In this document: positions 9,191-18,551 of the stretch, one piece after another
How positions within the stretch are numbered: position 1 is the first letter of the stretch
Layout: each line of letters starts with the position of its first letter
Assembly: GCA_944323155.1 (NCBI GenBank)
Contig: CALURL010000002.1
Span: forward strand, 87,530-151,529
Reading direction: 5' to 3'
Source: Candidatus Gastranaerophilales bacterium
GTDB lineage: Bacteria; Cyanobacteriota; Vampirovibrionia; Gastranaerophilales; Gastranaerophilaceae
Length of the DNA stretch: 64,000 nucleotides
Notes under the pieces: model-generated
What the model was told of the DNA's origin: nothing
Database searches by the model: none
What the model saw: only the letters and a program-made list of their open reading frames with translations
Position numbers and translations under genes: made by a program

Positions 9191-10270
9191 ATGGAAATTT
9201 TAATATTTTTAGTCGGTTTTATTATTGGTGCTTTGTGCGTATACCTGATTTTTTATGTGATTAATAAAAATAATAAATCCTTGCAGGAACAGAGTTTTGA
9301 ACAGATGAAAATGTATTTTGAGAATACAGCTAATAAAATTTTTAAAGAAAGTTCCCAAGAGTTAACGGAGCAAAATAGGGATAAGCTTGATGAATTTTTC
9401 AAGCGCTTCAAGGAAAAAATCGAGGATTTTGAAAAACGTGCAGAAGAAAATTTTAAAGCTGAGACGGAAAATTTTACAAGATTCGATATGAACATCAAGA
9501 ATTTTCTCGAGACGGGAAATAAAATTTCTAAAGATACAAATTCTCTTGTTAATGTAATGCGCTCTGATAACAGAACATCAGGCAGGTGGGGAGAAATTGT
9601 GCTTGAACGGGTTTTAGAGGCTTCTGGATTAAGAAAGGATGAAGAATATAAAATTCAGATGGGCACTGCGGAAGGAAGACCTGATGCTACTGTGTTTTTA
9701 CCTGATAACAGATGTATATTTATTGATAGTAAAACTTCTTTTGCGGCGTGGGACGGATATGTTAATGCTGATGATGAAAACGAAAAATCTGTTTATTTGC
9801 GCAGTTTTATTGATTCAACAAAAGCGCATATTACAGGGCTTGCAAGACGCGATTATTCTGTAGAAGATGCTTCTCCTGACTATGTTTTGATGTTTATCCC
9901 TATAGAAAGCTGCTATTCGTTAATGTTTTGTGACGACTGTGCTTTGTGGGATTTTGCGTGGAAAAACAAGGTTATGCCTGTTTCACCGTCAACTCTTCTT
10001 GCAGCTTTGAAAATTATTAATTCTTTCCATGTGGTTGACAGGCAGAATAAAAATATTCTGGAAATGGCGCGTTTGTGCACAAGTGTTCATGACAAATTCG
10101 CGGCCCTTTTATCAGAACTTTTAAAAATTCGTGATAATTTAAATAATTCTCTGAAAAAGTTGAATGGAACTGGCAATATAATTAATCAGATTGCTAAATT
10201 GGAAAAGCTCGGATGCACATATACAAAAGAGTTACCAGGACTTCCAGAAGATATTAGTGATAATGGCTAA
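9191..10270 (+). CDS. rmuC: DNA recombination protein RmuC
   Basis: A 359-residue RmuC-family protein. It has an N-terminal membrane anchor (about residues 3-24), a coiled-coil stretch to about 130, then the conserved core SGRWGEIVLERVLEASGL, GRPDATVFLPDN and FIDSKTSFAAWDGY, which forms a restriction-endonuclease-like fold. In E. coli RmuC limits inversions between short inverted repeats. The start is supported by GGGTGAGG upstream of the ATG. Followed 75 bp later by pyrF with its own promoter. Confidence 0.93.
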   Translation: MEILIFLVGFIIGALCVYLIFYVINKNNKSLQEQSFEQMKMYFENTANKIFKESSQELTEQNRDKLDEFFKRFKEKIEDFEKRAEENFKAETENFTRFDMNIKNFLETGNKISKDTNSLVNVMRSDNRTSGRWGEIVLERVLEASGLRKDEEYKIQMGTAEGRPDATVFLPDNRCIFIDSKTSFAAWDGYVNADDENEKSVYLRSFIDSTKAHITGLARRDYSVEDASPDYVLMFIPIESCYSLMFCDDCALWDFAWKNKVMPVSPSTLLAALKIINSFHVVDRQNKNILEMARLCTSVHDKFAALLSELLKIRDNLNNSLKKLNGTGNIINQIAKLEKLGCTYTKELPGLPEDISDNG

Positions 10271-10307
10271 TTGAAATTTAGTTATTAAAAATCATTATTC
10301 TATAGGG

Positions 10308-10336
10308 TTGATTTTATACTTCTCTAGTGTTATATT
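10308..10336 (+). promoter_or_regulatory. Predicted pyrF promoter giving a near-leaderless mRNA
   Basis: TTGATT (10308-10313), 17-bp spacer, TATATT (10331-10336) preceded by TGT, i.e. an extended -10. The start point is expected near 10343, three bases before the ATG, and no Shine-Dalgarno is present. Confidence 0.6.
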
Positions 10337-10345
10337 TTTTTTAAT

Positions 10346-11116
10346 ATGATAGAGAAACCTAAAACCGCTAAAGATAGAATTATTTTAGCTTTGGATACTG
10401 ATAATCTTAAAGAAGCACGTGATTTGGTACGTGAATTAAAAGATTATGTTGGATATTTTAAGATAGGCTTGCCGTTGATTGTCAATTACGGGTTTGAGGC
10501 TTTTAGATTGTTGGAAGAACTTGGTGCTAAATGCTATTATGATTGCAAATTCCATGATATTCCGCATACTGTTCAAAAAGCTTGTATTAGCCTTGTAAAA
10601 AATAATATTGATTTTTTTAATGTGCATATTCAAGGCGGTTCTAAAATGACTTCTGCGGTTGTCAGGGCTTCTAAGGCTGCTGCTAAATCTATGGGGGTTA
10701 ACCCTCCGACAATTTTAGGCGTAACTCTTTTATCTAGCTTTGGTCAAAGAACTCTTACTACTGAATTATGTGTGGATAAAAATATTGAAGATTACGTGCT
10801 CCAACTTGCGCGTGTGGCTAAAGATTCTGGACTCGACGGTGTTGTGGCAAGCGCTGATGAAACTAAAAGAATTAGACAGGCTTTTAAAGATGAAGAAGGC
10901 GCTGAAAATTTTATAATACTTTGTCCTGCTACACGCCCGACATGGGCTTCTGTAAATGATCAAGTTCGCGTTGATACTCCGCGTGATGCTATTTTAGCAG
11001 GTGCTGATTTTATGGTTGTAGGAAGGCCGATTACTACTGCTGATGACCGTATTGGCGCAGCTAAGCTTATTATTGATGAAATAGAGTCTACTATTGAAGA
11101 GAAAACTGCAGTTTAA
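10346..11116 (+). CDS. pyrF: Orotidine 5'-phosphate decarboxylase
   Basis: Last step of de novo UMP synthesis, decarboxylating OMP to UMP. The 256-residue protein starts its barrel with IILALDTDN (Asp17) and carries the catalytic D-x-K-x-x-D tetrad motif as YYDCKFHDIPHTV (Asp66, Lys68, Asp71). The C-terminal phosphate-binding part is ADFMVVGRPITTADD. There is no Shine-Dalgarno; a well-spaced promoter places transcription start about 3 bases upstream of the ATG. Other pyrimidine genes are not seen in the window. Confidence 0.94.
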   Translation: MIEKPKTAKDRIILALDTDNLKEARDLVRELKDYVGYFKIGLPLIVNYGFEAFRLLEELGAKCYYDCKFHDIPHTVQKACISLVKNNIDFFNVHIQGGSKMTSAVVRASKAAAKSMGVNPPTILGVTLLSSFGQRTLTTELCVDKNIEDYVLQLARVAKDSGLDGVVASADETKRIRQAFKDEEGAENFIILCPATRPTWASVNDQVRVDTPRDAILAGADFMVVGRPITTADDRIGAAKLIIDEIESTIEEKTAV

Positions 11117-11126
11117 TATTTTTCTC

Positions 11127-13577
11127 CTAGTGAATCGTTTGTAGTATGCGGGATTTTGTATATTTTCGCTTAGATTTGTCGTATGTAAGTATTGTATATA
11201 AATCACCGTCTGTTGTAATTTTTATGGAATTGTGCCGATCTGTTCTATAAATTTCAGTATTCCGTAAAATGTCTATTGTACTTTTGTTTGGGTGACCAAA
11301 ATTGTTTAAACCTGTTGATACTATAGAAATTTTGGTGTTAAGCTTATCAAGCATTCGTTTGTCGACAACATTTGGGCCGCCATGGTGTCCGACTTTTAAA
11401 ACCTCAACATTGGTTGGAATATCTTTTTCTATTTTGTTGAATGCTGTTATGCCTGCATCACCCATAAATAACATATCAAAATTTTTATATTGTAACAGAG
11501 TTACGATTGAATTTTCATTTTCATGCTGGCCTTCATATTTGAATTTTCTTACTGGTATTGCTGCATAATATGTTTTTAATTTAAAATCCGGTTCGGTATA
11601 GATTGTTGTATTATTTTCTGGAATCCTGGCGTTAACTTTATTTTCTTGAATTCCTTTATAAACAAATTCAGCACTTGGTGATGTATCTGTAAAAGAATTT
11701 ATATAAACATTTTCTACATTCAATGTATTCATAATGTCGTATGCGCCGCCAGAATGGTCGTTATCAAAATGTGTTATTATCATTCCTTCAATATTTTTTA
11801 TCCCGCGATCTTTCATATATTTGATGAGAATTGCCTTGGCTTGAGATTGTCCTTTCTTGTAGCCGGAACGTCCTGTATCTATTATAAAATATTTATTTTG
11901 TGGTGTTTTTATTAGGAAACAGTCAGCGTTTTGAACGTCAAACGTTATTATTTCTAAATTATTGTTCGGAATATTTATTGTGCTTATGATGAGTAATGTT
12001 ATTAAAACAAGTGATGTGTATAATAATTTTTTCATTGTTTCTTTATCAGAAAATATTTTTATCGAGATTGTGATAAGCAGAACCACACAATAGTAAATAA
12101 ATAGTTGGAATATGGTAGGGTGCGTGGTTTCGACTATTGAATTTGGAAGTTTTGCAAAGAAATCTGAGATGTAAACGATTATTTTTAGAATATAGTTTAA
12201 TATAAAGTCGAGCGGCATGCAGACAAATTTTGTGTATGGCATAAATAGTGCAGCAATCGAACTTAAAAATCCTCCAAAACTTACTACACTCAAAAATGGC
12301 ACGCTTAATATATTTGCAAAGATAGAATAAAGAGAGAATGTGTTAAAATAAAACATTTGAATAGGTGCAACCCAAATTTGTGCAATTACAGGGATAAGCA
12401 ATGTTCCGGAAATCCAGTCTGGAACATTAATTTCTTTTAATTTTTCAAAAATTATATTCCCTGTTGTTAATAGACCGAAAGTTACAAGGAAAGATAGTTG
12501 AAAACCAACGTCATTTATATATGCAGGATTGTAGATTAACATCAAAAGAGCTACAAGTGCCAAAAGTGAAACACTATGCGTATCTCTATCTATAAGTTTA
12601 CCTATTAATATTATTAAAAGCATTAGTGCGGCTCTGATGAGCGATGGCCCCAAACCTGTCATAAATGTATATAAAATTATGACAAACATTCCTGATATTA
12701 CAGAAATTTTGAAAGGGACTTTGAGTCTTCGCATAAAGAAAAACCAGAAACCATAAATAAATGCGACATTCATTCCGGAGGCCGCAAGTATATGCAGTAA
12801 ACCTGAATTTATAAATGAAGCCTTTATATAATCCGGCGGAGCAACTGCATCGTCTCCAAATACAATACCTCCCAAGATTTCAAGGTATGGTGATTTTAGA
12901 AATTCCGAATGGGTGGAAATAATTTTATTTCTGATTTTATTTAAATTCTGTAAAAATTTCCATTTAAGTGTTAATTCTGATTCAATTTTATGTACATCAT
13001 TTTTGTCAGCATAATAAACTGTAAAAGTATCAAAATTTCTAAGATATTTTCCATAGTCAAACTGTGACGGATTTCCGGCAGAAAACGGCGCTCGTAGTTT
13101 CCCTTTGAATTCGTAAGTGTTTCCGATTGTTAAATCTTGAAAATTTCCGTCAACATCATTCACTGTTACAAGTGTTTTAGCGTTTATATTTTTATTGTCA
13201 ATTTTATTTACATTTACAAAAAATTTTGATTTTTCCTTGACATTACTATTCGGGATTGAAATTATTTGACCTGTCATTATACAATCACACGGTGCAAGCG
13301 GCAAAAGTTCATCAGTTGTATGAATTTTCAACAAAGATATAAAAAATCCAAAATAAAACATTAATATCCAAAAAATTATATATTTTGTTGATACATAATT
13401 TTTTATCAATAATAAAATCCCTAGAATAGTTAGGGTTGCAGCATAAACAATTGCGTGCCCGTAAAAAAATGACAGAATTCCGCACATAAAAACAAGTGAT
13501 GTTATAAACATTACGGAATTTTTGTTTTGTAATGCTTCTGTCACAGCTTTTCTTATCATAATAGATTTATAATACAT
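11127..13577 (-). CDS. comEC: ComEC/Rec2 competence channel protein
   Basis: Inner-membrane channel for single-stranded DNA uptake. The N-terminal part has membrane helices and a DUF4131-like beta domain, followed by the multi-helix Competence domain (HILAASGMNVAFIYGFWFF onward). A C-terminal metallo-beta-lactamase-like domain has the metal motif ITHFDNDHSGGAYD. I chose ATG 13577 (MYYKSIMIRKA); the frame stays open to a TTG at 13601, but that codon lies inside the terminator hairpin of the upstream gene. ATG 13559 is another candidate and neither has a clear Shine-Dalgarno. The gene converges with pyrF, 10 bp away. With the type IV pilin-like genes in the window it suggests natural DNA uptake. 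Confidence 0.92.
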   Translation of the reverse strand: MYYKSIMIRKAVTEALQNKNSVMFITSLVFMCGILSFFYGHAIVYAATLTILGILLLIKNYVSTKYIIFWILMFYFGFFISLLKIHTTDELLPLAPCDCIMTGQIISIPNSNVKEKSKFFVNVNKIDNKNINAKTLVTVNDVDGNFQDLTIGNTYEFKGKLRAPFSAGNPSQFDYGKYLRNFDTFTVYYADKNDVHKIESELTLKWKFLQNLNKIRNKIISTHSEFLKSPYLEILGGIVFGDDAVAPPDYIKASFINSGLLHILAASGMNVAFIYGFWFFFMRRLKVPFKISVISGMFVIILYTFMTGLGPSLIRAALMLLIILIGKLIDRDTHSVSLLALVALLMLIYNPAYINDVGFQLSFLVTFGLLTTGNIIFEKLKEINVPDWISGTLLIPVIAQIWVAPIQMFYFNTFSLYSIFANILSVPFLSVVSFGGFLSSIAALFMPYTKFVCMPLDFILNYILKIIVYISDFFAKLPNSIVETTHPTIFQLFIYYCVVLLITISIKIFSDKETMKKLLYTSLVLITLLIISTINIPNNNLEIITFDVQNADCFLIKTPQNKYFIIDTGRSGYKKGQSQAKAILIKYMKDRGIKNIEGMIITHFDNDHSGGAYDIMNTLNVENVYINSFTDTSPSAEFVYKGIQENKVNARIPENNTTIYTEPDFKLKTYYAAIPVRKFKYEGQHENENSIVTLLQYKNFDMLFMGDAGITAFNKIEKDIPTNVEVLKVGHHGGPNVVDKRMLDKLNTKISIVSTGLNNFGHPNKSTIDILRNTEIYRTDRHNSIKITTDGDLYTILTYDKSKRKYTKSRILQTIH

Positions 13578-13612
13578 AAAAAAAGAGATTGAATAAACCA
13601 ATCTCTTTTTTT
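13578..13612 (-). terminator. Rho-independent terminator of the GHL10 gene
   Basis: A stem of about 14 bp, AAAAAAAGAGATTG / CAATCTCTTTTTTT, ending in a T-run on the minus strand, directly after the glycosidase stop (13618) and directly before the chosen comEC start. Confidence 0.8.
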
Positions 13613-13617
13613 ATTAT

Positions 13618-15570
13618 TTATTTTTTACGGCCAAAAATCCAACGTTTCTTTTTATCTTTATTTTGTTCTGTTGATGAGGATTGTTTTTTGTCCTGAGGAT
13701 TTATTTTAAGTGTATATTTTGGGGCAAAAACACTGGTTGACAAAGCTTTCACATATCTGTCTGAAAGGTGTGCATAATCAAATATTATAACGCCTTTAGA
13801 ATTTAGTTTTCTTGCTTCGTGGATTTGTCTTATCAAGTCTTCTTCTGAGCCACTCATAAATGTTACGAACAAGCCGGCATAGAAATCGGTTTTTGGAGAT
13901 TTTGAACGCAGGACATCCTGCATCATGGAATTTGCCATTTTTGAATCACAAGTTAAGAAAAGTGGTGTAAAACCGTCAATATAATCGTTTTGTGACCATG
14001 TTTTCCAGTCTTGTTGTTTTTTATCTAGAGCAGCTTGTCTATCAGGGAAGATTACAGCCGTAATGTATGTGTGTTTTTGTTTTCCAAGTTTGCCTACTTT
14101 TTGAACCATTTCTGTTACTTGAGCGCGTCTATAGCCGCACCATACAGGCCATAATGCATCTGTTATTTTTAAATCTATAGGATCTACTCCATACATTTGT
14201 TCAAATTCTTCTCTTGCTGCTGTTGTATAGCCCCAGCTTGATGATTCATTTAATGATACACAGTTTGGGTATCTTATGTAATCAAGATTAATTCCGTCTG
14301 GTTTGTATCTAGTGATGATTTCATCTATTAATTTATATAAAAATTCCTGTACTTCTTGATTTGCCGGGTCTACAAAGTAGCCGTTATGTTCTGAAGTTGA
14401 TTTTGAAGGCTCAAGAGAATCTGCATCTTTCTTTATTTTATTTCCCCAGGAAGGATTACGTCCCAAAATACTTTCAGGATTATCTTTAGGATTCTGCGGG
14501 CCGGCGTAGAATGTTTCAAACCAGATATGAACTTTCATATTGCGTTTATGAGCTTCTTTTATCCATATTTCAAGCGGATCTATACCGGCAAATTGAGGAT
14601 TTTGTACTGTAAATCCATAGGCCTTCATAGTTTCTGACGGGAAAATTGTTTTGCCGTGAAAGTAGGATTCTAAGAATATATCGCTAATTCCGGCTTTTTT
14701 TATCCGGCTGATTGTATCTTCTATTTCATTTTTTGTTTTTTCAGTTGGTCGTATCCATACACCCTTTAGTTCATTACTTTTATATGGCACAACACTTTTT
14801 AGGGCATCATTTGCAGCTTCTATTGCTAATTTTGAATATTTTTGAACTTCATCTGGATTTTTCTGTGCTTTTTTTAAATAATTTTTTGCATCATTTATAT
14901 AACTATTAGGAACTCTCCAGTTGTAATCCGGGACACTTGCTTTGTAAAAATCAATCATCTGTTGTGCTTCTGCAATTTTCTTTTCTGATTCAAACAGATA
15001 GCTTGCAGATGTTGTGTATGTATAAACAATATTTGCATCTTGATCTATATAAATTTTTGTACCTATTTTTATACTTTGATTTATCCAATTTTTAGCTTTG
15101 CCATGACCGCTTATTACAACCCCATTTGGAGGAATAAAAGAATCTGCACCTGATAATTCTGTGACGGTATTACCTTCAACAACAGCTTCTGCGCCGAATT
15201 CATTTGTATTTGTTCTTATGCCATATGCTGGCGTGTATATTACAAGCTGATTAATTCCACGTGCTCCAGGTAGATAACTTCCTGTTCTATTTGTGTAGAC
15301 AGTAGGATCAATTGCATTAATCCAGGCTTTTGTATGGCTGAATACAACTTCATCTTTCCCGGGCTGATAAGGTTTAAATGCCGGTGGAACTGCTTTATTT
15401 TCAAGGGAGTTATCAAGGTTGCAAGGCGGTTGAACTACTACCGGTAAAGCATTTTCGTTATTCGCTTTTGCACTCAAAGCAGGAGAAGGTGTTTGAATTT
15501 CTTCTGCCTGACAACTGGCTGTGGTAATTATTAATGCCGCCATTACTGATAAGATATGTTTTATATTCAT
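13618..15570 (-). CDS. Secreted glycosyl hydrolase-like family 10 (GHL10) protein
   Basis: A 650-residue exported protein. A signal peptide (about residues 1-22; the cysteine in TTASC could be a lipobox) is followed by a beta-rich domain (about 75-190) resembling phosphodiester-glycosidase-type modules (GAEAVVEGNTVTE ... PNGVVISGHG). Then comes a GHL10/YngK-like TIM-barrel beginning KGVWIRPTEKTKNEIE with GISDIFLESYFHGKTIFP, VHIWFETFYAG and GINLDYIRYPN. The C-terminus is Lys-rich. It probably acts on an envelope or dietary polysaccharide; substrate unknown. It is the last gene of a three-gene minus-strand unit, 5 bp after a TPR protein. Confidence 0.85.
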   Translation of the reverse strand: MNIKHILSVMAALIITTASCQAEEIQTPSPALSAKANNENALPVVVQPPCNLDNSLENKAVPPAFKPYQPGKDEVVFSHTKAWINAIDPTVYTNRTGSYLPGARGINQLVIYTPAYGIRTNTNEFGAEAVVEGNTVTELSGADSFIPPNGVVISGHGKAKNWINQSIKIGTKIYIDQDANIVYTYTTSASYLFESEKKIAEAQQMIDFYKASVPDYNWRVPNSYINDAKNYLKKAQKNPDEVQKYSKLAIEAANDALKSVVPYKSNELKGVWIRPTEKTKNEIEDTISRIKKAGISDIFLESYFHGKTIFPSETMKAYGFTVQNPQFAGIDPLEIWIKEAHKRNMKVHIWFETFYAGPQNPKDNPESILGRNPSWGNKIKKDADSLEPSKSTSEHNGYFVDPANQEVQEFLYKLIDEIITRYKPDGINLDYIRYPNCVSLNESSSWGYTTAAREEFEQMYGVDPIDLKITDALWPVWCGYRRAQVTEMVQKVGKLGKQKHTYITAVIFPDRQAALDKKQQDWKTWSQNDYIDGFTPLFLTCDSKMANSMMQDVLRSKSPKTDFYAGLFVTFMSGSEEDLIRQIHEARKLNSKGVIIFDYAHLSDRYVKALSTSVFAPKYTLKINPQDKKQSSSTEQNKDKKKRWIFGRKK

Positions 15571-15575
15571 ATTTT

Positions 15576-16250
15576 CTACTCCCTGATGACATTATAATAA
15601 TCTGTTTTGTCATAGTTTAGTTCATTTATTGAGTGGATTTTTTCTTGTAATTCTTTATTTTGCGGGTTTAAATTATATGAAATCTGATAAAATTTTTGGG
15701 CATTAATTAAATCTGCTAATTTTTCATAAATTATGCCTAATTTTAAATTTAAATTGTATTGTCCGGAATATCCGCTGTTGTAAGCAATTTTATAATGATT
15801 TAAAGCATGGTGGTATTCTTTTCTTTTAAAGTAATAGTCTCCAAGGTAATAATTCAAATCCGCATTATTTTTATTAATATTCATTGCTTTAGAAAAGTAG
15901 CTTTTTGCAAGAGCGCCTTTATCCGCGATGTCGTAGAGTCTAGCAAGGCGAATAAATGATTTAATATCTGCAGGCGGCATCATTGTTAACGTATAGTATT
16001 CACCTATTGCAAGCTGGAGATAGCGTTCTTTTTCTGCTTGATTTTGTGTTTTTTCTAATTTATGGAAATAGAAATCGGCCTCTTCAAGAAGCTGATTTCT
16101 ATTTACTTTTTTATAGTTAAAGTTTATATTGTCATATTCCAAATAACCCGTTTGTGTAGCAAAAATTTTTCCTGCGGGGCAGAATGCATTAAATAGTAAT
16201 ATAATTATACTTAATCCTAGGGTGGAAATTATATTTTGCTTAAAGGTCAT
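15576..16250 (-). CDS. Exported TPR-repeat protein
   Basis: A 224-residue protein with an N-terminal signal peptide or anchor (hydrophobic stretch about residues 10-30) and tetratricopeptide-like helix pairs in the second half, e.g. LNYYLGDYYFKRKEYHHAL and LKLGIIYEKLADLINAQKF. TPR arrays mediate protein-protein contacts. It overlaps the upstream small secreted protein by 11 bp and is 5 bp from the downstream GHL10 gene, so the three are very probably co-translated and may form one envelope complex. No enzymatic motif is seen. Confidence 0.82.
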   Translation of the reverse strand: MTFKQNIISTLGLSIIILLFNAFCPAGKIFATQTGYLEYDNINFNYKKVNRNQLLEEADFYFHKLEKTQNQAEKERYLQLAIGEYYTLTMMPPADIKSFIRLARLYDIADKGALAKSYFSKAMNINKNNADLNYYLGDYYFKRKEYHHALNHYKIAYNSGYSGQYNLNLKLGIIYEKLADLINAQKFYQISYNLNPQNKELQEKIHSINELNYDKTDYYNVIRE

Positions 16251-16566
16251 ATATACTTGGAGTAGTCTTTATATTATGCTTCATAAATGAATCATCATCA
16301 TATGAAGGGTCTATATATTTAAAAAATGTTCTGATTTCTTTAACGGGACTTTTTTCATAATATTCTGGTTCATTTTTTGGAGCGACATATACTTCACCGT
16401 TAGCTCTTGCTCGGGTTATTTGTGTAGCTTCTATCATTGGATCAGAATGTCCATGTAATTTTAGATAATCAACTCCTGCTGCATCTGAATTGGTTAATTC
16501 TGCAAATGCCGGTATTGATGCTGTAAATAGTCCAATTAATGTTAAAATTAAAAATCTGTTTTTCAT
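16240..16566 (-). CDS. Small secreted protein, unknown
   Basis: A 108-residue protein that I do not recognise. It has a clear signal peptide (MKNRFLILTLIGLFTASIP, cleavage likely after AFA). The mature part is acidic and aromatic with no cysteines. ATG 16566 was chosen because GAGGTGG lies at the right distance; a GTG two codons upstream is inside that ribosome binding site. First gene of the unit with the TPR and GHL10 proteins. Confidence 0.7.
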   Translation of the reverse strand: MKNRFLILTLIGLFTASIPAFAELTNSDAAGVDYLKLHGHSDPMIEATQITRARANGEVYVAPKNEPEYYEKSPVKEIRTFFKYIDPSYDDDSFMKHNIKTTPSIYDL

Positions 16567-16659
16567 TTCCACCTCATTTTGTATTATATCATCTAATTAT
16601 AATACTTTTATTAGTAGTTACAAAATCATTATAATTTCTTTACACAAAATAGACATATA

Positions 16660-17715
16660 TTATTTGTATGATTTATTTATAATTTCTTCTAACTTTTCAA
16701 GAAGTTGATTTTCTGGAACTTTTGCAATAATTTCGCCTTTTTGGAATATATATCCTTCATTTATGCCGCCAGCAATTCCAAAATCTGCATGTCTGGCTTC
16801 TCCTGGACCATTTACTGCACACCCCATTGTTGCAATAGTAATTGGGGCTTTTATATGTTTAAATTTTTCTTCTACTTTTTTGGCTAAGTTTATTAAGTCA
16901 ATTTGAGTTCTTCCGCATGTAGGGCAGGAAATAAAATTAACTCCATTTTGTCTTAGACCAAGGCTTTTTAGTATTTCGAAACCTGCTGTAACTTCTTCTG
17001 TCGGGTTTTCAGTGAGGGATACTCTTATTGTGTCTCCAATGCCTTCTGCAAGAAGTGTACCTAAACCTACAGATGATTTTATTAAACCGCTTCTTAATGT
17101 TCCGGCTTCAGTAACTCCAAGGTGGAGCGGATATGGTATTTTGTCTGCTATTGAACGGTAAGCTTCTATTGTTGTTAAAACATCGGATGATTTTAGAGAA
17201 ACTTTGATTAAATCAAAATCCAAATCTTCCAAAATTTTAATGTGCCCAAGAGCGCTTTGTACCATTTTTTCTGCTAATGGCATGTTTTTATCTAACAAAT
17301 CCTTTTCTAAAGAACCTGCGTTTACACCGATTCGTATTGGAATATTTTGCTGCTTGGCCAGGGAAACTACTTTTTCTACATTTTCTCGTTTGCCGATGTT
17401 ACCCGGATTAAGTCTCAGGGCGTTTATTCCATTATTTATACATTGAATTGCAAGTCTGTAATCAAAATGTATATCTGCAATAAGCGGAAGCGGTGATTTT
17501 TTTACGATATCTTTAATAGCTTCGGCTGCATCTTTATTCAAAACCGCAAGTCGTACAAGTTCACAGCCTTTGTCTGCCATTTCATTTATCTGGTGCAATG
17601 TTGCATTAATATCTCTTGTGTCTGTGTTACACATGGATTGAACACTGATAGGATTTCCGTTTCCTATTTTTACATTTCCTATACAAATTTCTTTTGATTT
17701 TCTTCTGTTTATCAT
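16660..17715 (-). CDS. ispG: 4-hydroxy-3-methylbut-2-enyl diphosphate synthase
   Basis: Iron-sulfur enzyme of the MEP isoprenoid pathway (GcpE), converting MEcPP to HMBPP. About 351 residues in the short bacterial form. The N-terminal barrel has ISVQSMCNTDTRD and PLIADIHFDYRLA; the C-terminal [4Fe-4S] domain has CPTCGRTQIDL and MGCAVNGPGEARHAD, giving the three cysteine ligands. I chose ATG 17715 (MINRRKSKEICIG); a longer version from GTG 17787 would overlap the divergent phosphoesterase. The TATAAT 7 bp from the ATG suggests a leaderless mRNA. With ispA (41030) it supplies isoprenoid precursors. Confidence 0.94.
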   Translation of the reverse strand: MINRRKSKEICIGNVKIGNGNPISVQSMCNTDTRDINATLHQINEMADKGCELVRLAVLNKDAAEAIKDIVKKSPLPLIADIHFDYRLAIQCINNGINALRLNPGNIGKRENVEKVVSLAKQQNIPIRIGVNAGSLEKDLLDKNMPLAEKMVQSALGHIKILEDLDFDLIKVSLKSSDVLTTIEAYRSIADKIPYPLHLGVTEAGTLRSGLIKSSVGLGTLLAEGIGDTIRVSLTENPTEEVTAGFEILKSLGLRQNGVNFISCPTCGRTQIDLINLAKKVEEKFKHIKAPITIATMGCAVNGPGEARHADFGIAGGINEGYIFQKGEIIAKVPENQLLEKLEEIINKSYK

Positions 17716-17721
17716 ATAGTT

Positions 17722-17727
17722 ATTATA
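17722..17727 (-). promoter_or_regulatory. Predicted ispG -10 box, leaderless arrangement
   Basis: TATAAT on the minus strand ends 6 bases before the ATG at 17715, so transcription would begin on or beside the start codon. The -35 region is poor (TTACCT at 18 bp). Confidence 0.45.
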
Positions 17728-17757
17728 TAACAAGAAAACTTTTGGAGGTAAATTTTT

Positions 17758-18492
17758 ATGAGAGTTGGTGTAATTTCTGATATCCACGGTAATTTTCAGG
17801 CATTGGAAAGTGTTTTAAAAGATATGGAAGGCAAAAAATGCGAGAAAGTTTTTTGCCTTGGAGACTTGGCAATGGCAGGACCTCAGCCGAGAATGGTTAT
17901 TGATTTCGTTTCAAAACAGTCTGATTGGGTAGTTATTCAGGGAAATACAGATAAAATGATTGCAGAATTTACTCCAAAATTGTTTGAAGATGTTTATGCA
18001 TCTTTTCCTGTCATGGCAAATGCTCTTGCTGATGATGTTAATCTTATCGAATCTGATAAGAAAGAATTTCTCAGACATCTTCCTCCACAAAAAGAGTTGG
18101 AAATTGAGGAAGTCAAAATTCTTCTTGTTCATGGCTCTCCAAGACGTAATAACGAGGATATACTTCCTGATATGCCTTTGAAAGTGGTAGAAGAAATGAT
18201 TGCGGGTGTTGATGCTGATGTAATATTTTGCGGACACACCCATATTCCATGCGGTTACCAGACAAACAGTAAGCAAACTATTGTAAATGTCGGCAGTGTT
18301 GGACGTCCAATGCATGGTGAACCAAAAGCTTGTTATGTGGTTGCTGATTTTGAAGATGGCGGGTTTTCAATTGAGCATAGATTTATTGAATATGATACAG
18401 TTATGGCTGCTGAGATAATGGCAAAAAGAAATTTTGACGGCTGTTTAAAACTCGCTGAGATGATTACTAATCCTACGACAAGGCACATTTAA
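17758..18492 (+). CDS. YfcE/MJ0936-type metallophosphoesterase
   Basis: A 244-residue calcineurin-like phosphoesterase. Metal-binding motifs are in order: GVISDIHGNFQAL, FCLGDLAMAGP, VIQGNTD, VHGSPRR and GHTHIP. The family hydrolyses phosphodiesters in vitro, but the natural substrate is usually unknown. GGAGG lies 7 bp before the ATG. It diverges from ispG. Transcription probably ends before the pilin-like gene, which has its own promoter. Confidence 0.9.
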   Translation: MRVGVISDIHGNFQALESVLKDMEGKKCEKVFCLGDLAMAGPQPRMVIDFVSKQSDWVVIQGNTDKMIAEFTPKLFEDVYASFPVMANALADDVNLIESDKKEFLRHLPPQKELEIEEVKILLVHGSPRRNNEDILPDMPLKVVEEMIAGVDADVIFCGHTHIPCGYQTNSKQTIVNVGSVGRPMHGEPKACYVVADFEDGGFSIEHRFIEYDTVMAAEIMAKRNFDGCLKLAEMITNPTTRHI

Positions 18493-18494
18493 AC

Positions 18495-18523
18495 TTTACA
18501 TTAACTATGATTAATATTATAAT
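18495..18523 (+). promoter_or_regulatory. Predicted promoter of pilin-like gene 1
   Basis: TTTACA (18495-18500), 17-bp spacer, TATAAT (18518-18523). The expected start point is near 18530, 22 bp before the ATG; AAAGGAG is the ribosome binding site. Confidence 0.65.
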
Positions 18524-18551
18524 TATTTTAGCAAAATAAAGGAGAGAAAAT

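Noticed and set aside
13577..13601. Longer comEC starting at TTG 13601.
   Set aside because: The added codons lie entirely in the terminator hairpin of the upstream gene and there is no ribosome binding site.
17716..17787. Longer ispG with 24 extra residues from GTG 17787.
   Set aside because: It overlaps the start of the divergent phosphoesterase, and a -10 box lies directly before ATG 17715.
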